Shown here one piece after another: positions 40,123 to 49,758 of a stretch of 64,000 bases of DNA. The position numbers were made by a program, and so were the translations under genes. The notes below the pieces were generated by a model. It did no database searches, was not told where the DNA came from, and saw nothing but the letters and a program-made list of their open reading frames with translations. Source of the DNA: CAYZJB01 sp964602985. Its GTDB lineage: Bacteria > CLD3 > SB21. Position 1 is the first letter of the stretch, and each line of letters begins with the position of its first letter. Location of the stretch: NCBI GenBank assembly GCA_964602985.1, contig CAZRTJ010000002.1, positions 177,522-241,521 of the forward strand. The letters are read 5' to 3'.

Positions 40123-42501
40123 ATGTGGCGTAATTACTTCAAGACGGCGATACGGGCGCTGTGGCGCCGGAAGTCGTACACGTTGATCAATGTATTCGGA
40201 CTCAGCGTGGGCATGGCCGCGGCGATCACAGGCTATTTGAATTGGGAGTTCAATACGACGTGGGATGCGTTTCACGCAAAGGCGGATCGGATCTACCGCA
40301 TCGGCAGTGTGCGGCAAGTGAACGATCAGTCTGTCCGGATGGGGAGCGTTCCCGCGCCGATTGAAAATGTCCTTCGGTCGGAAATCGCCGGGGTCGACGG
40401 TGTCGTGACCCTGCACCGATCGGAAGCAACGGCCCGGGTAGATGATCGTATCTTCAGCGAAAGCCTTTGGTTTTCTGACGCCAGTTTGTTCGACGTCTTT
40501 TCGTTGCCGCTCAAAGAGGGCTCCACAGCTCTCTTTGAGCAGCGAACAGGGGTTCTGATCAGCGAGGAATATGCGACGAAATATTTTGGCGGAGCCAGCG
40601 CTGTCGGCCGCTCGATCGAAATTCGTATCGGCAGCGGTGACTGGAAGACCCTGGCCGTGTCCGGAGTGTTGGAACGGATTCCGAAAAATTCCAGCATGCA
40701 GTTTGACGTACTGATGCACATTGCCGAGCTGGAATCGGCAAGCCAACGCGACCCCAACAACTGGAAAGAGTGGACCGGCGCCGCCTTTGTGGAAATCAGG
40801 AATGCGAGCGCACTCCCGAGACTATTGGACCGCCTGAACCAGACAGTGGCCGCGCAACAAACAGCAAACTCCGAAAATCCTGTGAGCGGTTACTTTGCCA
40901 CGCCGTTGCGGGCGGTTGCGTTGGAGTCCAGAGATATCCGGTACAACATGCTTGTACAAAATCCGCCGATCTCGTCGTTTGTGGGCAGTCTGGTGTCGGT
41001 CACGATGATTCTTCTCTTAGCTTGTTTTAATTACATCAATACGTCCATTACCACTGCCGCTTCCAGACTCAAGGAGGTTGGCGTGCGAAAAGTCGTCGGT
41101 GGATACCGCCATAACATTCTCACGCAGTTTCTGGGTGAGCAAGTCCTGCTGTGCGGCGCGTCACTTCTGGCGGCGCTGGGGATAGCCGAACTGTTCGTTC
41201 GCGGCTGGAATATCCTGTGGTCATGGAATCCGCTGGCGCTGACGTTTTCGGACTGGCCACTGTTGATGTTCCTGGTTCTGTTGACATTCTCCATTGCCGT
41301 TGTGGCGGGATTTTATCCCGCCTGGTACGTGAGTCGATTCAGTCCGGTGGCCATCCTGAAGGGACGAACACTCACGGCGCGGATCAACGGATGGATGAGA
41401 GCCATGTTGGTCCTGCAATTGGGGCTTTCCCTGATCTCACTGATCGGGGCGGTCGCGTTTACGGTCAATGCCCGGTTTGTCGGTCAGATCGATCTTGGAT
41501 ATGCAAAAGATCGGCGATTCGTCATCCCGCTTGAGGACGCGAAATTGTATCATCCGCTCAAGAATGCTCTGCTCGCCGATTCGCGAGTGACGGCAGTTGC
41601 CAGCGGGTCGGATCACCTGGGTTTTGGCGCAAGGCGACTGGACGTCCAATCCGCGCAACATCATGCCGAGGCCGCGACGTACCGAGTGGATGCGGGCTAT
41701 CCGTCGGTCATGGGCTTGCGGTTGGCACGCGGCCGGCTGTTCGCTGCCGGCCTACCGTCCGACGTGGGTCACAGTGTTGTGATCAACCGTCAACTGGAGA
41801 CAGCCCTGGGTATGCAGGATGCCGTCGGCCAGACAGTCGAGTTCGATGGAGCGCGCCACACGGTGGTCGGCGTGGTGGAGGACGTGCTCAATCGAAGCGT
41901 GTGGGATCCAGCTTCTCCGGTACTGTTCAAGTGCGTGGAAGAGGCGGATGCTGACCAGCGGGTCATCTACATGGCCGTACAATTTGCCTCTGCCGACATT
42001 CAGGATGCGATGAATTTCGTGGTGAATGTGTGGAATAAGATGGCGCCGGATCGTCCTTTTCCAGGACAATTTCAAGGCGTAGTCGTCACCGAAGCGATAC
42101 GCGTAAGCGAATCCATCACGACCATGATGTTGTACATGGGTGGCCTGGCTCTCGTCATTGCAGGACTCGGGCTCTTTGCGCTCGTGTCTCTGCAAGCCGG
42201 ACGGCGGACGAAGGAGATCGGTGTGCGTAAAGTGCTGGGTGCGACGATCGCGCACATTGTGAGTTTGGTGAATCGCGAGTTTCTCATCCTGACACTGTTG
42301 GCGCTGGTGGTCGGGGATCTACTGGGTTACTGGATGACGAAGTCTCTGCTGGACGCGATCTACGCGTATCATGCAGGGGTTGGCGCGAGCGCGCTGGTTG
42401 TGGCTAATATCGTGACACTGGCCATCGCCGGCACGACGGCAATCGCGGTTGTCTACCGAGCCGCTACTGTGAATCCCATCAGAAGTTTACGTTACGAATA
42501 A
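40123..42501 (+). CDS. FtsX/MacB-like permease 2
   Basis: 792 residues from ATG 40123, chosen because AAGGAAG stands just before it and because the paralogues begin M(W/L/I)RNY; an in-frame ATG at 40078 would add 15 residues of unrelated sequence. SRLKEVGVRKVVGG (about 314-327) and GRRTKEIGVRKVLGA are the two coupling motifs. It keeps the MacB_PCD pattern LFDVFSLPLKEG and ATKYFGG. Like permease 1 it departs from the others at the second periplasmic domain (VVGVVEDVLNRSVWDP) and near the C-terminus (LLDAIYAYHAG, ending IRSLRYE). It is separated from permease 1 by 51 bases holding a small hairpin. Confidence 0.9.
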   Translation: MWRNYFKTAIRALWRRKSYTLINVFGLSVGMAAAITGYLNWEFNTTWDAFHAKADRIYRIGSVRQVNDQSVRMGSVPAPIENVLRSEIAGVDGVVTLHRSEATARVDDRIFSESLWFSDASLFDVFSLPLKEGSTALFEQRTGVLISEEYATKYFGGASAVGRSIEIRIGSGDWKTLAVSGVLERIPKNSSMQFDVLMHIAELESASQRDPNNWKEWTGAAFVEIRNASALPRLLDRLNQTVAAQQTANSENPVSGYFATPLRAVALESRDIRYNMLVQNPPISSFVGSLVSVTMILLLACFNYINTSITTAASRLKEVGVRKVVGGYRHNILTQFLGEQVLLCGASLLAALGIAELFVRGWNILWSWNPLALTFSDWPLLMFLVLLTFSIAVVAGFYPAWYVSRFSPVAILKGRTLTARINGWMRAMLVLQLGLSLISLIGAVAFTVNARFVGQIDLGYAKDRRFVIPLEDAKLYHPLKNALLADSRVTAVASGSDHLGFGARRLDVQSAQHHAEAATYRVDAGYPSVMGLRLARGRLFAAGLPSDVGHSVVINRQLETALGMQDAVGQTVEFDGARHTVVGVVEDVLNRSVWDPASPVLFKCVEEADADQRVIYMAVQFASADIQDAMNFVVNVWNKMAPDRPFPGQFQGVVVTEAIRVSESITTMMLYMGGLALVIAGLGLFALVSLQAGRRTKEIGVRKVLGATIAHIVSLVNREFLILTLLALVVGDLLGYWMTKSLLDAIYAYHAGVGASALVVANIVTLAIAGTTAIAVVYRAATVNPIRSLRYE

Positions 42502-42513
42502 CCGGAGGAAGGA

Positions 42514-44931
42514 ATGATACGCAATTATATCGTCATGGCGCTGCGCAATCTCGTCAAACAGCGCGGGTATTCTGCCATCAATATTCTGGGATTGGCCATC
42601 GGCATGGCCACGTGTCTGCTGATTCTGCTGTGGGTGGCAGATGAATGGAGCTTCGACAAATTTCGCAAGAACGAGGATCGTCTGTATCGTGTCATGCTCA
42701 AGGGACGGATCAACGATAAGGAACTGGAAGTCCCCATCAGTTGCGCCCCATTGGCGAAGGCGCTGGTCTCCGAACTTCCGGAGGTCCAGTCAGCGACGCG
42801 CATCCGCAGGATGGGCAATTTCACCGTCCGCAGCGGCGAGAAGGTATTCAACGAAGCGCGATTCTATTATGCGGATTCCAATGTGGCAAGCGTAATGGAT
42901 TTGGAATTTGTGTCCGGGAACCCTGCCGAGGCCCTTAAAGCGCCGATGAGCATGGTCGTGACGCCAACGATCGCGACGAAATACTTCGGTGACGAATCTC
43001 CGTTGGGAAAGATGCTCACAGTGGACGGGCGGGACGCGTACAAGGTTACCGGCGTGGTGAAAGAGGCGCCGCCGAATTCGCACTGGCATTTCGATTTTTT
43101 GGTGTCTTATTCGTCGCGGAGATTTGGCGGTGACGACGTCTGGTTATCCAATAACCTGTACACGTATGTGGAATTCCGACCCGGACAGCATCCCGATCAA
43201 GTGCGCGATAGGGTTCGTGACATGGTCATTCGCGGCGCAGGTCCGATGTTGAAATCAGCGTTCGGAACGACTTTTGAAGAATTTGAAAAGTCCGGCGGCG
43301 CGTATGGATACTACTTCCAGAAAGTCACCGATATCCACCTCCACTCCCACATGAATGAAGAGTGGGAACCCAACGGCAACATTCTGTATGTGTATGTCTT
43401 CGGGATCATTGCGGTGTTCGTCCTGGGAATTGCAGTCATCAATTTTATGAACCTCGCGACAGCCCGAAGCGCGGGTCGTGCGAAGGAAGTGGGCGTACGA
43501 AAGACGGTCGGATCCTCGCAAAAACAATTGATCGCGCTATTTATGACGGAGTCCATCGTCGTGAGTGTAATGGCGATGATTGCGGCTTTGTTGCTGATGG
43601 AGGCGGTGTTGCCGTCATTCCAGGAGTTTACGCAAAAGGCGCTGACGACCCGTTACGACTGGGTGACGTTGCTGAGTCTATTTGCATTTGCCGTGAGTGT
43701 CGGAGTCGTCGCCGGAACGTATCCCTCGTTTGTGTTGTCGTCTTTTGTGCCGGTGAAAGTTCTGAAAGGCGAACTCCGTCGAGGCGCCAAAGGCGGCTTG
43801 TTGCGGAGCACGTTGGTCGTGTTTCAGTTTGCGATTTCGATCGTGCTGATTATCGGAACCCTTGTGGTGTATCGACAGTTGAAATTCGTGACCGAAAAGA
43901 CTCTGGGCTTCACCAAGGAACAAGTCCTCGTGGTGGATAATACGTGGCTGCTTCGCGAGGGGCACGACCGTTTCCGAATGCAGGTGACCGGCATGACAGG
44001 TGTCTCGGGCATGGGATACGCATCGACGATACCTGGGAAGGACATTGGCAACAGCGCCTACATTCCGGAGGGGTGGGACGCGTCGAATCCAGCATTGTTA
44101 TGGACGATGTGGGTGGACTTTGATGCGTTGACTGTGCTGGGTGTCCCGATGGCGAGCGGGCGAATGTATGGGATCGAACATCCGGCTGATTCAGCGCACT
44201 CGCTGGTGATCAATGAAGCGGCGGCCGGACTGTTGGGGTACCCGGATCCGATGGGCAAGCGCATCACCACGTTTACGGGCCAGTCAAATGAAAAGAGCGA
44301 TTTGAACATTATCGGAGTCGTGAAGGATTTTCATTTTCAATCCCTGCACGAACCGATCCGACCGCTCGCGTTGCGGGTGGCCGAGGCGCGGCACAAGGAT
44401 TACGCCGTTGTACGATTATCCACTGATGGTGTGGGGGAGATCATCAGCAAGATCGAATCCGCGTGGGCGGAGCAGACAGCGGGAGAGCCATTCACATACT
44501 TCTTCCTGGATGAGAGTTTCGATTCTCAATATCGGGCGGAATCTGCGGTCGCCAAGACACTCATGCTCTTTAGCGGGCTGGGAATCTTCATCGCTTGTCT
44601 GGGACTGATCGGGCTTTCGACGTTTGCAGCTGCGCAACGAACCAAGGAGGTTGGAATTCGAAAAGTCATGGGGGCGAGCGTTCTCAATGTGACGACACTA
44701 TTGTCGAGAGAATTCGTGATCCTGGTTTCACTCGCCAATGTCATCGCCTGGCCGATCGCGTACTTTGGCATGCAGCGATGGTTGGAGAACTTTGCGTATC
44801 GGGTAGAGATCGGCGTGGGGGTGTTCATTGTTGCCGCGGTCTTTGCGATGATCATTGCCTTGCTCACGGTCAGTTATCAAGCGGTGCGCGCGGCCCGGGC
44901 CAATCCAGTCGTCGCACTGAAATACGAGTAG
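42514..44931 (+). CDS. FtsX/MacB-like permease 3
   Basis: 805 residues, the longest of the set. Starts 12 bases after permease 2 with GGAGGAAGG before it. N-terminal helix about 21-43 (INILGLAIGMATCLLILLWVA), DRLYRV then a periplasmic domain with IATKYFGDESPLGKML and YFQKVTDIHLHSHMNEEWEPNG, the usual end of the first domain in this family. AGRAKEVGVRKTVGS and AQRTKEVGIRKVMGA are the coupling motifs. It carries the motif GVVKDFHFQSLHEPIRPL and WLENFAYRVEIG, making it a member of the main subgroup. Ends VVALKYE. Confidence 0.9.
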   Translation: MIRNYIVMALRNLVKQRGYSAINILGLAIGMATCLLILLWVADEWSFDKFRKNEDRLYRVMLKGRINDKELEVPISCAPLAKALVSELPEVQSATRIRRMGNFTVRSGEKVFNEARFYYADSNVASVMDLEFVSGNPAEALKAPMSMVVTPTIATKYFGDESPLGKMLTVDGRDAYKVTGVVKEAPPNSHWHFDFLVSYSSRRFGGDDVWLSNNLYTYVEFRPGQHPDQVRDRVRDMVIRGAGPMLKSAFGTTFEEFEKSGGAYGYYFQKVTDIHLHSHMNEEWEPNGNILYVYVFGIIAVFVLGIAVINFMNLATARSAGRAKEVGVRKTVGSSQKQLIALFMTESIVVSVMAMIAALLLMEAVLPSFQEFTQKALTTRYDWVTLLSLFAFAVSVGVVAGTYPSFVLSSFVPVKVLKGELRRGAKGGLLRSTLVVFQFAISIVLIIGTLVVYRQLKFVTEKTLGFTKEQVLVVDNTWLLREGHDRFRMQVTGMTGVSGMGYASTIPGKDIGNSAYIPEGWDASNPALLWTMWVDFDALTVLGVPMASGRMYGIEHPADSAHSLVINEAAAGLLGYPDPMGKRITTFTGQSNEKSDLNIIGVVKDFHFQSLHEPIRPLALRVAEARHKDYAVVRLSTDGVGEIISKIESAWAEQTAGEPFTYFFLDESFDSQYRAESAVAKTLMLFSGLGIFIACLGLIGLSTFAAAQRTKEVGIRKVMGASVLNVTTLLSREFVILVSLANVIAWPIAYFGMQRWLENFAYRVEIGVGVFIVAAVFAMIIALLTVSYQAVRAARANPVVALKYE

Positions 44932-44938
44932 GCGGGAC

Positions 44939-47335
44939 ATGGTCTGGATGGTTCTCAAGACAATATTGCGGTCGATGGTGCGTCACAAAACGCATTCGTT
45001 GATCAACCTTCTCGGTCTGACGGCCGGTATGGTGGTCGTGGTGATGATCCTGATGCTGGTCAAAGACGACCTGAGTTGGGACCGTCATCACCAGAAGGCG
45101 GATCGAACGTATCGGGTGATAGCGAAATACGAAACGCAAGGGCAGAAGACATCGTGGGCAGTCGGTGAGCACAAACTCGCGCCGCTGTTGAAGGAAGACC
45201 TGCCGGAAGCCGAACGGATGGTGCGCGTCGGGGCCGTGAATCCGTCTGTCCGCTACAAGGATCGCGTTTTTCAGGAAAATCGATTCCTGATCGCCGATCC
45301 GGATATTTTTGATGTCTTTGATTTTACTTTCCTACGAGGCCAGGCGTCGACCGCCCTTCTTCAGCCCAACGCAGTGGTCGTGAGCGAATCCACTGCCAGG
45401 AAGTATTTTGGCGAGGAGGAGGCGGTCGGCCAGACTCTGACGATCCTCGATGGTCTGGCCCTCACCGTGACGGGAGTGTTTGCCGATATGCCACGGCGAT
45501 CGCATTTTCATGCCGATTTTATCCTCTCGATGGCGAGCGAACGCTCAATCTACCCGGACATTGTCTTTGACAATTGGGGCGAGTTGTCTGTCTACACGTA
45601 TGTGGTGTGGTCGGAACCCATCGACCCGCACTCGCTGGCGCCGCGATTACAGGCTTTTGTCAAGAAACACATGGATGCGGAGACCGCCGCGGAGCTTCGG
45701 TACGAACTCCAGCCACTGACTCGCATTCACCTGGAGAGTCACCGAGGAGACGTCGAGGCGGGGGCGAATGAGACGTACCTCTACGCCTTCCTGGCGATCG
45801 CACTGGCGACCTTGATCATTGCCGGCGTCAATTATACGAATCTGACCACGGCCCGATCGACACTGCGAGCCAAGGAGGTCGGGATTCGGAAAACGCTCGG
45901 CGCAGACCGACGGCGGTTGATGATTCAGTTTTATGGAGAGTCGATCCTCTTTGCAACCGTCTCGTTTTTAGTTGCCCTCCCTGTTGTCGACCTCCTCCTG
46001 CCGTGGTTCAACGCACTCAGTCAGCGCACGCTGTCCATTTCGGAAGTGTTGGATGCGGAATTTCTGGCCGGGTTGGTGGGAGTTGCGTTGGGGATCGGAG
46101 TGTTAAGCGGGACGTATCCTGCGGTGTTTCTTTCAGCGTTTCAGCCTATCAAGATTCTCAAAGGCAACTTCGTGCAAGGCAAAGGCGGCGCGAACCTGCG
46201 CAAAATCTTCATGACCGTGCAGTTCACCGTGGCCGTCGCCCTGATTGCTTCCGCCTTGGTCATTCGGGATCAAATGACGTTTGTCCGGACGGTTCCGCTG
46301 GGGTTTGAGAAAGAACACCTGCTGAACATTTCGATTCCAAGTGAAGATGTCCAGAACCGATTTTCAGCAATCAAAACGGAGATGGAAAAGGTACCGGGAG
46401 TCCAAGCGGTCTCCCGCTCGTCAAAACCGCTGGGAGGATTCTTGTCCAGCCAATTGTCGATCCAAGCGAAAGACCTGCCCTCAACGGTGACGAGCATTCA
46501 GGTGGTCGCTGTAGACCATGATTTTGTTCGTACGATTGGGGCGCAAATAGCCGCAGGAAGGGATTTGTCAGAATCCTTTGCGTCGGATGCTGAAAACGGA
46601 TTCATCCTGAACGAAGCCGCGGTACGGCATTTTGAATGGACTGATGCGGTAGGTCAGGGGATTGAAACAGCGACGCTCGATGCGAAAAATGCGTGGATTC
46701 CGAAGCGGGGCGAGGTGGTCGGAGTGGTGAAGGACTTTCATTTCGAGCCGCTTCATCGACCCATCGTGCCAGTGTTATTCTACATCTCGGAGAATTGGGG
46801 AGGCTATTTCGTACTGCGATTGAATAGTGAAGATATTGCCAAGACCCTTGGACTGCTGGAAAGCCTGTGGAAAAAAATGGCGCCGAACCAACCGTTCGAT
46901 TACAAGTTTGTAGATGAGAGGATCGAAGAAGCGTATCAGTCGCAAGCTCGGTTGAGTTCGCTCATCGTGTCATTTGCAGTGTTTGCCATAGCCATCGCGT
47001 GTCTCGGTCTGTTCGGACTGGCCTCGTTTGCCGTCGAAAGGCGCATCAAGGAAATCGGCGTGCGAAAGGTGATGGGCGCGAGCAGCGCGTCCGTGGTGTT
47101 TCTCGTATCAAGAGAATTTCTTGCGCTCGTGGCACTCGCCATCGCGATCGCCGCACCCATCGCGTGGTGGCTCATGGATCGATGGCTCGCGGAGTTTGCG
47201 TATCGCGTGGAAGTGAGCGCCATCACATTGGGAGTCGCCGGCCTACTGGCCATGCTGGTTGCGTGGGTGACGGTGTTTTCGAAAGCGTATCGTGCGGCGC
47301 TTACGAACCCGGCAGAGGCCTTGCACTACGAATAA
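44939..47335 (+). CDS. FtsX/MacB-like permease 4
   Basis: 798 residues, seven bases after permease 3 with a modest GCGGGA ribosome site. The beginning departs from the RNY start seen in most paralogues (MVWMVLKTILRSMVRHKTHS; ATG 44948 is an alternative). Periplasmic domain with DVFDFTFLRGQ and ARKYFGEEEAVGQTL; LRAKEVGIRKTLGA and ERRIKEIGVRKVMGA coupling motifs; GVVKDFHFEPLHRPIVPV and WLAEFAYRVEVS. Ends AEALHYE. All parts of the family fold appear intact. Confidence 0.9.
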   Translation: MVWMVLKTILRSMVRHKTHSLINLLGLTAGMVVVVMILMLVKDDLSWDRHHQKADRTYRVIAKYETQGQKTSWAVGEHKLAPLLKEDLPEAERMVRVGAVNPSVRYKDRVFQENRFLIADPDIFDVFDFTFLRGQASTALLQPNAVVVSESTARKYFGEEEAVGQTLTILDGLALTVTGVFADMPRRSHFHADFILSMASERSIYPDIVFDNWGELSVYTYVVWSEPIDPHSLAPRLQAFVKKHMDAETAAELRYELQPLTRIHLESHRGDVEAGANETYLYAFLAIALATLIIAGVNYTNLTTARSTLRAKEVGIRKTLGADRRRLMIQFYGESILFATVSFLVALPVVDLLLPWFNALSQRTLSISEVLDAEFLAGLVGVALGIGVLSGTYPAVFLSAFQPIKILKGNFVQGKGGANLRKIFMTVQFTVAVALIASALVIRDQMTFVRTVPLGFEKEHLLNISIPSEDVQNRFSAIKTEMEKVPGVQAVSRSSKPLGGFLSSQLSIQAKDLPSTVTSIQVVAVDHDFVRTIGAQIAAGRDLSESFASDAENGFILNEAAVRHFEWTDAVGQGIETATLDAKNAWIPKRGEVVGVVKDFHFEPLHRPIVPVLFYISENWGGYFVLRLNSEDIAKTLGLLESLWKKMAPNQPFDYKFVDERIEEAYQSQARLSSLIVSFAVFAIAIACLGLFGLASFAVERRIKEIGVRKVMGASSASVVFLVSREFLALVALAIAIAAPIAWWLMDRWLAEFAYRVEVSAITLGVAGLLAMLVAWVTVFSKAYRAALTNPAEALHYE

Positions 47336-47359
47336 CCGGTAACCGGGAAAGGATCGCGT

Positions 47360-49738
47360 ATGCTTCGGACGTATTTTGTAACGGCCATTCGAAATCTCCA
47401 ACGACATCGGGCATATGCCCTGATGAACGCGGCCGGCTTGACGCTGGGAATGGCGTGTGCGTTGGCGATCTACCTGATCATTCGGTTCGAGACCAGTTTC
47501 GACGCGCACTACCCACACGGAGATCGCCTGTTCAAAATTCTGACGGAGGAGGGGCGGGAGGGCGAGCGTGGCGTGACACAGGCCTCGCCGGGTCCGCTGG
47601 GTGAATTGCTGGCGTCGCGATTTCCATTTGTCGAGAAGCAGACGACGATTTTGTACCGATGGTCAGGACTCTTCACCATCCGAGACGGGGACAAGATCGG
47701 CAAATTTCAAGAAGAACGCGGTGTCGCGCACGTCGATCCCGTGTTTTGTGAAATGTTTGATGTGCGGTTTCTGCACGGCGACGCCTCCTCGCTTTCCAGA
47801 CCCGATGCCCTGGTGCTGACGGAAACGCAGGCGAAAAAATTCTTTGGGACGACAGACCCCATTGGAAAGGTCGTGAGATTTGACAATTCTGCCGATCTGA
47901 TCGTGACGGGAGTGATCGCGGACTTTCCGGCGAACACAGACTTCCAGTTTACATCCTTGCTTTCTTTCGAACGACTTCGGCAGTCGGATGCTTGGATTTT
48001 CGATTGGGGTGGTCTGAGTTCTAATGTGCAAACGTATATTCTCCTGCGAGAAGGGGTCACAGCCTCCCAGGCGGAGATACAGTGGATCGGTGTCAGTGAT
48101 GAACTGCGGAAAGACGCACTGGACAAGCACCGCTATCTTCTTCAACCTGTCCAAGACATCCACTTCAGCGAAGAGGCCGGCAACAATCTGGGACGAACGA
48201 CCAGTTGGGGAACGATCCTCGCGCTCAGCCTGATTGGAGTCTTTCTGATTCTGACGGCGTGCATCAATTTTGTCAATATGGCGACGGCCCAGGCAGTGAA
48301 TCGGGCACGCGAAGTGGGCGTGCGCAAGGCTCTGGGAGCCCTTCGGAGGCAGTTGGTCACTGCGTTTCTGGTCGAAACCCATGTACTGGTGGCGGCCTCC
48401 GCTGTGGTGGCGATCGGCATTCTCGAGGTGATGGGAGTATTCATCGCCCGTGCGCTTGAGATTCAAACCGACCTGGTTGTGCGCGACGTCGAAGCGGCCG
48501 GTGTAGTCGTCTCTCTGGTCCTTGTTGTGTCCTTGCTGGCGGGAGTGTACCCGGCATTTGTCCTGTCGCGATTCCTCCCGGTTACGGCCCTGCAGGGCAA
48601 GGCTCGGAGCGGCGGATTGTTCCTGCGACGGTCGCTGGTGGTCATGCAATTTGCCATTTCTCAGATGCTGATGATCGGGACGCTGGTGGTCGTCATGCAG
48701 ATGGACTTCCTGCAAGACAGAGACATGGGTTTTGTCAAGGACGGGGTGGTCGTCTTGCCCTTGCCGGACAATGATGTGCTCAAACAGAATGCACTAAAAA
48801 CCCGGCTGACGTCGCACTCCGGCGTGGAGAACGTCAGTTTCTCGTACAGCAGCGCCATCTCGGGAAATGTCTGGACGGCAAACGTCGGATACTTCACCAA
48901 GGGGCACAAGGAACAAATGATTTCTGCGCTGAAATTTGCGGATGCGGATTATGCAGACGTCTATGGTCTGCGGTTTCTCGCCGGACGCAATCTGACGGCG
49001 GGCGACACGATTCGTGAGTTTCTTGTGAATGAGTCTTTTCTGAAGGAAATCGGCATCCTGAGTCCGCAGGATGCGATCGGACAGATGTTGCAGCTACAAC
49101 GACGCGGTCCGTTGCCTATCGTGGGCGTCGTGGCGGACTTTCATGCCACGTCCCTGCATGAACCGATTGCACCGGTCCTCATTTCCACCCGCACGGATCG
49201 TTATCAGGAAGTGAGCGTCCGGTTACACACAGTCGATATTGGCGAAATAATGAAGGTCATGGAAGACGAATGGAACGCTGTCTTTCCGGACCATGTGTTC
49301 GAGGCGACCTTCCTGGACGAGCGAATTGCATCGCTGTACGAACAGGAGAGCCGTGCGTTGTTTCTGAGCAAGATATTTGCCGGCATCGCCATTGTGATCG
49401 GTTGCATCGGGCTCTTGGGACTGGTGTCTTTCCTGGTCGCACAGAAAACGAAAGAGATTGGCATTCGCAAGGTACTCGGTGCGACCGTGACGGATATCGC
49501 ATCCATGTTCTCACGCGAGTTTGTCGTGTTGATCCTGATTGCTTTCGCGATCGCCGCTCCTGCAGCGTATCTGACGATGCAAAGTTGGTTGGACAATTTC
49601 GCCTACCGAATCAGTCTCGGCGCCGGATTGTTTATCATCGTCATTGCGGGGTCCGTCGGAATTGCGGGCCTGAGCGTTGGCTATCGGGTCCTGCGGGCGG
49701 CGACTGCCAATCCGGTGGAGTCCCTGCGATATGAATAA
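47360..49738 (+). CDS. FtsX/MacB-like permease 5
   Basis: 792 residues, start after AAAGGA. First periplasmic domain includes CEMFDVRFLHGD and AKKFFGTTDPIGKVV. Coupling motifs are NRAREVGVRKALGA (the usual Lys before E is Arg-Glu here) and AQKTKEIGIRKVLGA. DFH motif VGVVADFHATSLHEPIAPV, then WLDNFAYRISLG and the C-terminus VESLRYE. Relative to its neighbours the soluble part begins with SFDAHYPHGDRLFKIL, so its periplasmic tip is the most divergent in the main subgroup. Confidence 0.9.
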   Translation: MLRTYFVTAIRNLQRHRAYALMNAAGLTLGMACALAIYLIIRFETSFDAHYPHGDRLFKILTEEGREGERGVTQASPGPLGELLASRFPFVEKQTTILYRWSGLFTIRDGDKIGKFQEERGVAHVDPVFCEMFDVRFLHGDASSLSRPDALVLTETQAKKFFGTTDPIGKVVRFDNSADLIVTGVIADFPANTDFQFTSLLSFERLRQSDAWIFDWGGLSSNVQTYILLREGVTASQAEIQWIGVSDELRKDALDKHRYLLQPVQDIHFSEEAGNNLGRTTSWGTILALSLIGVFLILTACINFVNMATAQAVNRAREVGVRKALGALRRQLVTAFLVETHVLVAASAVVAIGILEVMGVFIARALEIQTDLVVRDVEAAGVVVSLVLVVSLLAGVYPAFVLSRFLPVTALQGKARSGGLFLRRSLVVMQFAISQMLMIGTLVVVMQMDFLQDRDMGFVKDGVVVLPLPDNDVLKQNALKTRLTSHSGVENVSFSYSSAISGNVWTANVGYFTKGHKEQMISALKFADADYADVYGLRFLAGRNLTAGDTIREFLVNESFLKEIGILSPQDAIGQMLQLQRRGPLPIVGVVADFHATSLHEPIAPVLISTRTDRYQEVSVRLHTVDIGEIMKVMEDEWNAVFPDHVFEATFLDERIASLYEQESRALFLSKIFAGIAIVIGCIGLLGLVSFLVAQKTKEIGIRKVLGATVTDIASMFSREFVVLILIAFAIAAPAAYLTMQSWLDNFAYRISLGAGLFIIVIAGSVGIAGLSVGYRVLRAATANPVESLRYE

Positions 49739-49758
49739 TCCCGGAAGGAGATAACACC

